Positions 1-10,390 of a stretch of 64,000 nucleotides of DNA are shown piece after piece. The notes beneath the pieces are model-generated. The model worked only from the letters and a program-made list of their open reading frames with translations, was not told the origin of the DNA and searched no databases. Source of the DNA: Zygaena filipendulae (taxonomy: Eukaryota; Arthropoda; Insecta; Lepidoptera; Zygaenidae); contig OU015660.1 in NCBI GenBank assembly GCA_907165275.2, forward strand, positions 196,001 to 260,000, given 5' to 3'. A program made the position numbers and the translations under genes. Within the stretch, counting starts at the first letter, position 1; every line of letters begins with the position of its first letter.

Positions 1-474
1 ATAAATAAATACTTATATAATCCCAAAATAATGACTTTTGAAAACGGTGTTGGTGGTGAAAATGTTAAAGAGTCTTCAACTGATTCGTACTGCTATATTG
101 AGTGACGACTTTGTTAATGTTTTAGATCTTAAATATTCTTATGTGAGCGATTTTTAATCTATGTTTGCGATGATTCGCAGTAAAATCTCTTTGAACATTT
201 TGTTCCGTTTTTTTTTTTTAAGTAAATATCATTCATAAATTGATCTTCTTTTATTAAGCTTTCAATATTGTACGTTTCAAAACATATTTTTCTATTAAAT
301 TCATAAATCCTCTAAATAAGTGGTTTTCCTCAAGGCCATAAACCCAACAATCTACTTATTTTGAGATATTTTTTTCTTTTTTAAACCATACCAATGAATG
401 TTTTGTGTACGGTGTTCATTCATTTGCACACTAAACTGAGTGGATTTCCTTTCTAGTGTTCTGTTGGGCGGTAC
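1..474. other. SPARC intron, partial
   Basis: AT-rich sequence left of the last visible SPARC exon, whose GTACCG donor reads leftwards from 474. I see no further exon or recognisable element. Confidence 0.6.
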
Positions 475-2206
475 CTTGCGCCTGGAGTCCGTCTCGTAGG
501 GGCACTCCTTGATGCAGCTGCAGCCCGCCTCGCCGTGCTCGTCGATCTCGCACACGCGGCCCGCGCTGCAGTGCACCGACAGGCACGGGTCCTCTGCACA
601 ACACGCCACAACACGCCGCGCCACCGTCACAACACAACACGCACCACGCAATGCACTCACCCGAGGGTAAATGGAAGGAATAGAGATGTTGACAACTTTT
701 GAAAATCAAAATTCTAATTAGTCCGTCATTTAGAAAATTAAAAATCATTAGACACCTATTTTTTTATTTTTCAAATAAATGAAAATACACAGAGATATAG
801 CGCATTAAAGTTTAGGGTGGGGGCTCGTGACGTCACTAACCGCTACAAGCCGCCATACAAACTGCACTAGTTAGTGACGTCACGCTTTCAACTCAATGTA
901 TCGCCGTTATTTTTTGATTACGTAAAAAAAGAAAAAATACGTGTCCAATATTTCTTATTAATCTACAAGACGGACTAAAAAAAAGTTTGCTTCAAGCTTT
1001 TTGTCATCAAAATACTACGAAAAATGTTGTAATGAGCATTTTTATATAGTTTTTATACAAGCTTATAGCTTACCGTTGTTGAGAACTTCGTTGCCGTCGG
1101 CGTCTTTCTCGCTGAGGGCGTGCGCGCGCTCCCGCATCGCCTCCTGCGAGACGCGACGTGCCACAGTATAGATAGATACGGTATGTGCGGACAAATTACT
1201 TTTAAACAGCGCTTGGAATTTAATGGCGAATTAGGTAATGGAAATATCATAAATTCAGTCGAGTTTTTAAACGAGCTTTTAATGAAGACGACCGACCACA
1301 CAGTTTCAGTGTGCGTGCTGAGGACATTCAAATATGTTGATGATGACTATCTAAAATAATAATTCGATTGTGATCAAAGTAGAATCGGTAAATGAAAGAT
1401 AAATCAGTCCAACTGTATGTCTGTACACGCATAAGCCACCCTACAACCACTGATCGGCGTTGAAAGAGTTTTTGCAGCTGCTTACCGTAGAGGCTAACTT
1501 GAAAATAGACTGTCCACGGAAAGATTTACCTATGTACATAATAATATAGTGGCTATGGCCGTGACGCCATCGCCATCGCATTTACAACTACAGTACAGTA
1601 CTAAAGTTTATTGGGACTAGAGGGTAATTTTTGTAACTACCTAAGGCCGGGCGCGGACATGGCACGGGCGGCTTTCTACTCCATTCAAATTTCATGTAAA
1701 ATGCATGGAAATAAAGCACAATTTAGGACACACGGTATGTCTTTGTTCGAAAGTGGTTATTACGCGCCATTTCCGAGCAACGTTATACCTACCTGTATCC
1801 TAAATTGTGCTTTATTTCCATGCATTTTGTATGAAAATTTTATGGAATAGGAAGCCGCCCGTGCCATGTCTGCCCCCGACGCCATTTGTATGTGGCCTGC
1901 GCCTTAGGTTTATCAATCTTTGACTGATGGGAAGTTACAGTATCGTTAAATAATATTTTCATCTCAATACGAAGAGCGAGGTGGGCGTTACCAGTTAGTA
2001 TATAGCAGCGAGAGTGGGATATGTGCGGTGTGGTGTGGGAGTGTTCAAGTATTACGTAACGCAATTTTTGGAGATTTTGTTCTTGTAACGCACCGTAATG
2101 TTTTTCTGTACCCCCCCCCCCCTCCCGCCCCTGTAACGCATCGTAACTTTTTACAAGACCCCTCCCCCTTCCGAATTCGTCGCGTAATACTTAAACGCTC
2201 CCTGCG

Positions 2207-2237
<31 letters not shown>

Positions 2238-3661
2238 TGCCTGCTGGCGGCGCTCGTCGAGGCGCTCGTCCATGCCGCGCTCCAGGTGCTCCGCCTCGCT
2301 GTCCCCGGGCTCGGGCGGCGGCGCGGGCGCGTCCGCGCGCGGCGCCAGCGTCGTCGTGCGCAGGCGCCGGTGGCGGCGGCGGTGGCCCTGCAGCGATACG
2401 AGCACCAGTTATTATAATGCAAATGCGAGCTATTTACATCCCCCTCTTGTCGAACAAGGGCACGATCCAACTCGCCAGTATGTCGCACCTTGACCGTACT
2501 AAATGCTCTCCTGAGGGCCCACCCTGGGTCTGATTTGTTTGCCGATGAGTGGATGGAACTCTTGTCTGTGTGTCTGAAGATGTGCGAGGAGTTGTATGCA
2601 AGGCCTACTAGTATTTGTTAACCATTGTAATTGGTCCTGTATCGTATGTGTTAACAATAAATAAATAAATAAATAATTAATAACAACTAGCTGTGCCCCG
2701 CAGTGTCACTCGCGTGAGACGCTTTTATTATTTTACCTGTATGATGTTCCAAGCTAATCTTAATCTACCTGTGAAAACCGCATGATAATCCGTTCAGTAG
2801 TTCCGGAGATACGCTTGAATAGATAAACAGACAGAAACAATTTAAATACAATTTTTTGTGTTTGGTTATACTCTTCTTTTATTGGGATAGTTCTCAATTT
2901 ATGGTAAAAATATTTGATGTACAGAAACGCGAACTATAGATATATGTATTTTTTACCTTATAGATAGACAAGAAGTTACCAAATGAAGTGCCAGTGGATC
3001 CCGCAATATAGGATATAGGTTCTGGAATGATTGCTGATTCAATATACAATGAATACATAGGTAACCACATAAAGATGACACTTGACACTCTTTGCATGGA
3101 ATTTGAACATTTCTTAGAATATACATGTAACCTACGACGCTACCCGGCTACCGTGACCTAATTAAAGTAATAATGTTATAACTAAATATTAGGTACGCGT
3201 GTTACATCCGATGCTGTTGATGTGGCGATATACATATAGGTAAATAAATAAAATAAAGAGTCGGTGTTGAGAGCATTGAACTTTTGGAATTGAAAAGAAT
3301 CGTTGTTCGGCGTGTTGTAAGTTAGAATGATATGCAGTGGATTGTAATTTGTATAACATAATATAACCTATGACAAAATCACACATATTATAGGTTAGTA
3401 CATAATTAACTACCTACATTATAACTCAGTCTAATAAGTGGTGCGTATGAGAGGAAAGTTGTGAGTAGGTATTGTTTATTTGTAGTGGTTTCCGCAGCGA
3501 CTACTATAACACCGGTATAGGAGCAGTGACCACTATAGCACCGCTCCAGGAGCAGGGCGCCACGTGACGGCGCGACTCACCACAGCGTCCGCGGCGCACA
3601 CCACCGCCACCAGCACCGCTACCAACATCCAACCACTCTTCATTTCAGCTGTTGTTTACTT
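475..3661 (-). CDS. SPARC: SPARC (secreted protein acidic and rich in cysteine), 5' part
   Basis: Secreted collagen- and calcium-binding matricellular protein of basement membranes. Exons on the minus strand: 3643-3581 (start codon at 3643-3641), 2387-2241, 1143-1074 and 593-475, together 133 codons, all joining in frame. Exon 1 encodes a signal peptide beginning MKSGWMLVAVLVAVV. Exon 2 encodes a region going from basic to acidic (GDSEAEHLERGMDERLDE). Exon 3 encodes EAMRERAHALSEKDADGNEV. Exon 4 encodes the start of the follistatin-like domain, EDPCLSVHCSAGRVCEIDEH then CSCIKECPYETDSRRK, very close to insect SPARC as I recall it. The rest of the follistatin domain and the EF-hand extracellular calcium-binding domain lie left of position 1. 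The exon holding the ATG probably begins at 3661 after TTGCAG, so a separate 5' UTR exon is expected upstream. The exon 2 donor is GC, not GT. The sequence left of 475 is intron. Confidence 0.93.
1641..1907. mobile_element. Foldback MITE in SPARC intron
   Basis: Long inverted repeat. The left arm (CTAAGGCCGGGCGCGGACAT, then GCACGGGCGGC) is mirrored by the right arm ending GCCTTAG. Arms are about 90 bp with a central spacer around 1730-1795. It has no coding capacity, as expected for a non-autonomous DNA transposon. I could not fix the target duplication. Confidence 0.75.
2047..2192. mobile_element. Short TIR element with C-rich core
   Basis: Opens with AAGTATTACGTAACGC and closes with the near reverse complement CGTCGCGTAATACTT. 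The interior has two C-rich runs and repeated GTAACGCA(C/T)CGTAA. It is a non-coding MITE in SPARC intron 2, ending about 50 bp from exon 2. Confidence 0.55.
2206..2240. repeat. GT/GTGC microsatellite
   Basis: A GTGT run followed by GTGC units, directly abutting the 3' boundary of SPARC exon 2. On the minus strand this is the start of the intron, so the 5' splice site sits inside the microsatellite. Confidence 0.85.
2520..2677 (+). mobile_element. Retrotransposon 3' tail
   Basis: Low-complexity end (AATAAATAAATAAATAATTAA) preceded by about 120 bp of gene-like non-coding sequence, the usual look of a 5'-truncated non-LTR element or SINE. The left boundary is uncertain. Confidence 0.4.
2688..2842 (-). 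mobile_element. Helitron-like (Lep1-type) copy, degraded
   Basis: Begins CTAGCTGTGCCCCGCAG, the reverse complement of the typical ...GGGCACAGCTAG end, and contains the core CCGTTCAGTAGTTCCGGAG. A diverged member of the main dispersed family of this window, in SPARC intron 1. Confidence 0.65.
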
Positions 3662-4056
3662 CTGCAATTTAATAATTACAATCAAGTCACGTTGTTTTAG
3701 AACTCTGTTAAAAATACTACGGTATATTAAATTTTGGAAATTTTTACGCTTCAATAGTTCCTAGGAGCCTAGTTCGATTACTTACGGCAGATCCAGGGCC
3801 CTAACAAGTAACACTATCTCATTAACCCTGTTATTTTAATCTCACTTCAATTTTTTCCGTTACTACTATCTTACACAATGAATGTTATCTAAATGAAATA
3901 AATTATGCTGAGTTTTTATTAAAAATAATGTATTAATTATAATTAACGTTACAGGATATTATACTTAGGTATAATTTTCAAAAATCTTCATATAGGCATT
4001 TTTGCTATAAATTATTATGCTTTGAAATATTCAAAACCAGTTGCAACATGTTAAAT

Positions 4057-4293
4057 GGACATAGATAAGCAATAGTGTGTTAACCCACACTGGAGAAATT
4101 TTGAGTAAATCGTGTTTTAAAAGTAGGAACGCCATTTTGTATCAACATTTTTTATGTTCAATATTTAGTTAAATATTTAAGCAATGTAATAAGGTAAACA
4201 CATAATTAAAAAAACGTTCCCTAACTCTCAATGAATCGTTCTGAAACAATAACTTAATTTTGTGGGTTAACATGTTATTGCTTATCTGCGTCC
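4057..4293. mobile_element. TIR MITE with 4-bp target duplication, copy 1
   Basis: Begins GGACATAGATAAGCAATA and ends TATTGCTTATCTGCGTCC. The inverted similarity continues inwards through the motif GTTAACCCACA, for arms of about 35 bp. Flanked by AAAT on both sides. The 237-bp body is AT-rich and non-coding. Related copies are at 44038-44250 and 54245-54595. Confidence 0.85.
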
Positions 4294-4587
4294 AAATATG
4301 TAATTAATTGAAATTACGCAGACAATATAATAATGTGCATACGGCAGGAAATAATCGCGAAATATAGTGGTGTGTCGTTGGATGTTTTAGAAATTTGATA
4401 CTCGATGTGAACTGCTAGTTCAGTGTGAACCCGAATCGGTGGAACTCGATTACTCAGCTGTCTTTGTGTAGTTTATAGCTATATCTTTGTTTGTTTGCTG
4501 GAACTGCTAGTCCTTAACTCCTTATATCATTGTATTATAATAATAATCCACTTCACAACACACAGATCTACTTGATCTAACACTAAG

Positions 4588-4774
4588 CTAAATTATAAAT
4601 GCGAGTAAGTTTGTTTGTTTGTTACGCTTTCACGCCCCAACCGATCAGCATGAAATTTTGCATACACACGTTGTCAGGGGTACAAAGACAAAGAAGGGCA
4701 TAGGACTCTTTTATCCCGGAATTCCCGCGGTAACTCCGAAATTAGGCGGGTGAAACCGCAGGGAACCGCTAGTA
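4588..4774 (+). mobile_element. Helitron-like (Lep1-type) copy
   Basis: Reads AAATTATAAATGCGAGTAAG at the 5' side, then TTACGCTTTCACGCC, GTTGTCAGGGGTAC and CCCGGAATTCCCGCGG, and ends GAACCGCTAGT. This is the full order of blocks of the family. Confidence 0.75.
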
Positions 4775-5212
4775 AAAATATAAGATCAAAACTCATCTCA
4801 GGCAGTCCGGCCGCGTACGAATCTAACATCAAGTTAGTCGTAACTACTAACTAGTAGTAAGTATAGGTAGGTATAGGGTAGGTGTAGCTGTAGGCGATGA
4901 CTTCACGTCCCATGATCCCATCCGCGTCTGCTGAACTCATCGTGTTTTTGTGCACTGAGTACATAGACACTAGCACTGAAGTAGCGATCAATTAGTCACG
5001 CCTCATATAAAATATCATGTGTTTGTAGTTATTTATTTAAATAAGTAGATAGGTACATATTATTTTGAAGTATATGCTCATGGTTCGCAGATGGAATCAC
5101 TCATGGATGGCTTATATACCTACCTACATAAATAAGTATCTTGTCGCATTTCCCGAACTAGCATAAAACCGTTCGAGCTTTCGAGAGATCGACTGTTTTA
5201 AATGTTCAAAGC

Positions 5213-5515
5213 ATGGACCGAATCAACGCCCCTGTGGTTCAAACACAAGCGATACGCGGACCTTGTCCGGCTGCTGATTGTCACCAATATATTGACTCGA
5301 TGGAATCAATGGACGTCCACTTGAATCCCGTCAGTCCACCGTCCACCGTACACCGGCGTGCCCTCGACCCACTCCCTGCCGGCCCCGGCAGCGCGTGGTC
5401 GCAATTAGTCGCCCGACGCCTTCGCCCATTCGTTTCTATTGACCCATATTATATTAAACAGATGCTCGATATGGAGTTTGCATCGAATCAATTTAGCGAG
5501 ATTGATTTAAATTGA
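5213..5515 (+). CDS. Hypothetical small protein, 100 aa
   Basis: An ATG-initiated ORF (MDRINAPVVQTQAIRG..., ending FASNQFSEIDLN) of ordinary amino acid composition in DNA with no obvious repeat. Upstream at 5162-5169 is a possible TATA-like ATAAAACC. I do not recognise the sequence, and it has no signal peptide, membrane segment or known motif. It could be a single-exon lineage-specific gene or a chance ORF: I see no clear polyadenylation signal close behind it. Confidence 0.3.
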   Translation: MDRINAPVVQTQAIRGPCPAADCHQYIDSMESMDVHLNPVSPPSTVHRRALDPLPAGPGSAWSQLVARRLRPFVSIDPYYIKQMLDMEFASNQFSEIDLN

Positions 5516-8500
5516 ATTTTCGTAGAACGGCCGCGGCCGTAACGTTCATGTTTTTAGGTTACTTTTGTGACGCTATATAATATCTATCTCTCATAACTAT
5601 GTAGTCACCTCAGTCATAACGATACGACAACCAAATGTTTAATTACTGTGTACTTTTAGCTAAGTAAACCGTTACAGCAGCGAGGGTCACCAATATTCGG
5701 GTGAACCCGCGGTATCAGCGACGCCGACGGCGCGCCGATAACCCTGCTAACACTTGCACTAAGTTAGGCACTTATTTTTAATATGCCCAATTATACATAT
5801 TACCTATTGTATAATCGATGGTGCATCTATGAGTGATCGATGATAGGTCTGACGATGATATTATGTACCTAATACGTGTCTTGCTGTTACGTGCCTATAC
5901 CTATAGGAGTTCTCGAGTGAACTCGAAATTCAAGTGAGTAAAAACGTAGGGAGTAGTTAGTTATACATACACACCAACAATATAGGTAGTTTAATTACAA
6001 TTTTTAATGGCATATCACAATACATCAAAAGAATTAATTTCAATTAAACCAGATAAACAATAAAAAGCCCAATTCCAATATAGGTTTGATGCAAACTTGG
6101 CAGTTGCCCGATTCCCTATCGAAATTACAGGTGAGACAATAGGAGTTTTCACTATAATAAAATTATACAGTTCTCTCAGCTATCGGTTTCGACGCAGAAA
6201 AAGTTTATATTCTTTGGTTTAGTCAACGGCGATGGCGCCGCGTGTAGCCCCGCCCTAACAACTTCGGTTCAGTCGCTAGTCGGTGGCAACGCGCGGCAGC
6301 TTTACGAGTCCGAGGCCCGAGCTCGTAAACTTAGTTTCGAGGAAACTAGTCCAGCGGACGCAGTTAGGATGTATATATTTGGAACCGTAACTCGTAAACT
6401 GTGGCGCAGGCGGCGGCGGCGCACACGCAACTTGTTCGCACTGCATTTTACTAAAAACCACGTTATTACGAGCGATTTCTATTTATGTTTCAGTCGGTTC
6501 GCTTGATTCAGCGCGCTGTATGCAAAAATTACTGAATGATCCAGCTTATGTTCTATGTCAGCATACTGTACATTCCGGATTTTGTGCGAAGAAACCTTAA
6601 GCGAATGCAAATTTAAAAAAAAAAAAACTACTTTCAGGTTAAATAAAACAGTGGTTGCATTGTTAATTCATACAAGAACATAAAATTATTATAATTATTA
6701 TTTTCCGTTCCTCTTTGGTTCCACCAAAGGTTGTCTTTATTTATGGACAATAAAAAAAATAAAATATAAGTTATAATTTATAAAACATTATCCCATAATT
6801 TAAATTAAGCACAAGCCAGCGTCGGGGCCGATTCGCGACGCGAACGGAAGCCCGGCTATCGCGGCGATAGCGCGTGACCCGGGCCCGGGCCCGGGCGCCG
6901 CGCGGGTCCCGCCGCCCGCGGACTGATAGATAAACAGTATTTACAGATACTTTTTGTTACGACAGCATCATTCTTTGTGATATTTTACTTTAATTATATA
7001 GGTCGATGGAACGAATCCCGCGCGGCAACGAGTTAGACAATTTGTGTCAATCGAGTGCAGATAACGAGCCGCTCTATATATTTTATTGAGTATCTTAAAA
7101 ACTAGCGGTTATCCGCGGTTTTACTCGCGTGTGATTGTTAAGTATATATTACAATGCGTCGACTAGTTTTTGCGTGATGCGTTTTCAGACAAATAAATCG
7201 ACAAAGCCCCGTCGTTCTGCTTACCTACTGTTGAAAAAAAAAAATCAAGTAATTATTTCGGCAACCTTTTAATACTTTAATATAATATCTTATAATGTAA
7301 AATTTGTTGGCAAACCTAAATAAATACGTAGTTGATATGACGTCAAAATCGGTCGGAATTGTGCAAATCAGTTGCTCGTGATGAAGCACCTCAATGTAAG
7401 AGTAGTAGGTACCTATAGTGACTCGGATATCTGTATAGATACTGCGAGGGTGCACAACTGCACACTGCACAGTGCACATGCACGTTGTGCTAGTGTGTCA
7501 TAAAAATACATGCATGGTGTAGGTTTGCAACGTAGGTACCTATTCGCCTAATATGAACGAATTGTTTAGCAAACGTCATAGTATTTCAAGTAGCTACGTT
7601 TTTCACAGAAGCGGGACTCAATTAAAATGGTTCTCGAAGCGGTTTGCGGCGAGTGAGCCGTGACTCGTGAGCGTTATGAAAGAGTACTTACAACTTAGGT
7701 ATGAGATCGACATCGATCGGCCTTATTAATAAACCAGCCATTTATTTAAATTAAGTATTTCAAAATCACAAATTGACTACAAACATAACTACTAGGAAGA
7801 CAATTTGCAAGGCGATCATTTTTTTCCAAAGTTTTAGCTAAGTAGGTACCTACCTACCGCATTTGATAATCATATAGGAACACATAGACATACATAATAA
7901 CTAAGCAATATATTTTATTGACATCATTTGGCTGGTTGAGATGTGGTATAATATGCATGGACTAGTCTAGGCATCCATTTGCAATAAACTCTATGCAACG
8001 ACGTAGCTGCGCAGGCGGCACCGGCGGCGCACCGCGCGGGCTCCGGTTGCATTGGATGGTCAACAAATAGGTGACTACTTGGCTACCAAAAGGAACAGAG
8101 CTCAAAACAACGTTCAATTTTCGTATTTAATAACATACCTACCTATCGCCAAGTCTCGATTTTACAGATATACCTACCTAATAATATGGTACAATGGATT
8201 TTATGTCTGAATTAATAATACCGGTTACCATCTGGCCCAGTTGGCGAATCGGCGGGAAGATGTATAACATCGACCAATGTATAACCTGTTTGTAGAGTAC
8301 GAAAAACACCCTTACAATGATCCCGACGATGCTCGGCTTTAATATCAATCTTCAAATGCAAAAACTATCTATTCATTTGATGTTTTCGGAAATGTTTATA
8401 AGTAGGTGAGGCTATTAGTAGCCAGAGAGCAGATTTACAAAACAAGAAAAACTACTTGATTATTATAGAGATTTTCACACAGATAAGTAATAGATAGGAT

Positions 8501-8900
8501 AGACCTATGAATTGTTCGGCAGGGCCCTGATTCACTGTGGTCTGTGGACCAACTCACCGCGTTACAATAATACCCAGGTCACAAATTTGTTTACCATTAC
8601 CGCACGTATTCATTTTCACTTAATAGAAGAAAAAAAAAAACATTCGAATTGAGAACCTCCTCCTTTTTGGGAAGTCGGTTGAGAAAGAAATTAAGCGTTA
8701 GTGGTTGGTGGTAACAGATTCACCAGCAAAAGTTTTACCGGCCAAGTGGTTTTGACACGGGGGTTGGCACACCATGTTACAAATGCATACAAAAAATAAT
8801 AGGGGGTGAATGAAATGAAATTCGATACAAATCGGAGGTTACTCTGATCGTACTTGTTAATGAAATTAAAGTCGCTTTATAGTGTTTTCCCTATAGTTAC
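5516..8900. other. Gene-free spacer
   Basis: AT-rich DNA with no convincing coding exon. A short GC-rich patch at 6815-6925 contains the palindromic run CCCGGGCCCGGGCCCGGG. A second patch at 6230-6330 includes an initiator-like TTCAGT. I see nothing I can name. Confidence 0.5.
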
Positions 8901-8907
8901 CTACACC

Positions 8908-9076
8908 CGCGTTAATTTTCGAGTTCCCGCGATAATTCCGAGATAAAAGTAACTTATGTAAATTTTTGCACCCCTGACAACGAGTATGCCAAAATTCATG
9001 ATAATCGGTTGAGTAGTTAAGGCGTGAAAGCGTAACAAACAAACTCACATTCGCATTTATAATATAAAAAGGATAA
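8908..9076 (-). mobile_element. Helitron-like (Lep1-type) copy, truncated
   Basis: Blocks GTTCCCGCGATAATTCCG, CACCCCTGACAACGAGTATG, AAAGCGTAACAAACAAACTC and CGCATTTATAATAT follow in the order of the reversed family. The CTAGCTGTGCC end is missing. A GT microsatellite follows at 9085-9106. Confidence 0.65.
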
Positions 9077-9138
9077 GTATGTATGTAGTGTGTGTGTGTG
9101 TGTGTGCTGAAATTAATGTATTTTCTTTCTTTCTTTCT

Positions 9139-9300
9139 AGTGCGAGGACAATGCAGCGTACTCACCGCGTCGTGTCCGCTGGCAGTCCCCGTGCTGTGCT
9201 CGGCCGGCGGCGCGCGACACACTGCCGCGGCCGGCCGCGCCCGCGCCGCGCCCCGGCCCGGCCGCCGACCGCCGACCGCCTGCAGCTTCGACACTTATCA
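9139..9300. other. GC-rich island with splice signals on both strands
   Basis: About 150 bp of GC-rich sequence in AT-rich DNA. Plus strand: a pyrimidine tract ending TTTCTAG at 9140, then an open frame starting CEDNAAYSPRRVRW. Minus strand: an excellent donor GTGAGT at 9165-9160 closes a possible exon of about 9166-9300. The minus reading would suit an upstream untranslated exon of SPARC, but I cannot prove either. Confidence 0.25.
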
Positions 9301-9630
9301 TTGAAAGTCAATAACAAATACTACATGCAAGTTCTAGCCTCCCTGAAGCCTGAAAGTAAGTATCTTACAATTTGGGAGACTTTTAGAACTAAGTTCTTTA
9401 ACGCACGGTACGGATGGGAGTAAAAATTCATTTTTCGTCACGTCATATACGGCTGCTCTACGGAAAAACAAAGCAACTGTAATTTTTTTTCGAAATGAGT
9501 TTTGTACTTTTGCTCTTTTTCACGCACAACTTCCTTGCGCATAAATGACTGAACGGACTCAATTTAATATGGAAAAAACTTCGTTCTACCAAGTGTTCCA
9601 CTGCGCTCGCGCATTTTATTATGGTTTAGC

Positions 9631-9653
9631 CTCAGACGAAAATTTCGTCTGAG
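9631..9653. mobile_element. Micro-palindrome insertion a (8-bp TSD)
   Basis: A 23-bp palindrome, CTCAGACGAAA then A then its reverse complement. Flanked on both sides by GGTTTAGC (9623-9630 and 9654-9661). It has no room for anything but two terminal inverted repeats. Confidence 0.85.
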
Positions 9654-10153
9654 GGTTTAGCTTACCGTGCATTATTTATTCATTGAATTATAAAGTTGTT
9701 TCACTCCAAGCGCCTTCTGTTGTTGGAATTCAATAAAGTGCGACACAGTATCCCTTACTGGAAATCTTGCCATAAGCAAAATTATCGTTTTAACAATTTT
9801 TTTATTTAACTGATTTTTTAAACGTTCAAACTCTTAACTCTACTATAATTTTAATTTTTATATTTATTGGTTTTTACCTTTTAACCTATCTTGATAATGA
9901 TGATTTGCAAGAATAGAACACATTCCTACCTATATATTCCATATTTTGTGGAGCCATACGGCACACCTATAAGCAGGCATATACTTATACTTATAACAAC
10001 TGCTATTTAATTCATATTAATATATTCTCATACGGGTATAGTATGTTGTAGGCTGGCGTCATCCTCCCGGCCGGTGGCGTGATCTCATCGACCTATACAG
10101 GGTGCCAACCATGCCAACTTACGAGGCTGTTACTTTTTTTTTGTCAGGGTGCG

Positions 10154-10187
10154 AAAATATCCGATATATCAAAATATCGGATATTTT
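10154..10187. repeat. Perfect AT-rich hairpin
   Basis: AAAATATCCGATAT, a 6-nt loop, then its exact reverse complement: a 14-bp stem. No target duplication is visible. Confidence 0.7.
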
Positions 10188-10295
10188 TGTTATATATCCA
10201 TTTTGTATGACATAAATTTTATTATTTTATAGTATTTTGATTATACTGTTTGCAGTGTTTGCATATTATGTATTTCATAAACATAAAAAATTAGG

Positions 10296-10390
10296 GAGCG
10301 TCCATTAATCACGTGAGGCTCGAAAGAGGGGGCAGGGGTTCGGAAAAATCACGAATTATTACAAGTAGGGGAGGGGGGGGATATGATTTA
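10296..10390. mobile_element. Possible one-ended TIR element fragment
   Basis: AGGGAGCGTCCATTAATCACGTGA followed by a G-rich run recalls the end of the element at 49956-50494 (GGGGTCATCCATAAAGTACG with a C/G-rich interior). No matching second end was found. Confidence 0.35.

Noticed and set aside
2045..2533. Several long frames opposite and overlapping SPARC exon 2
   Set aside because: Shadows of the GC-rich exon and of the GT repeat. The minus-strand frame that joins the other SPARC exons is the real one.
7225..7479. 84-codon minus-strand frame
   Set aside because: AT-rich composition typical of chance, no start context or motif.
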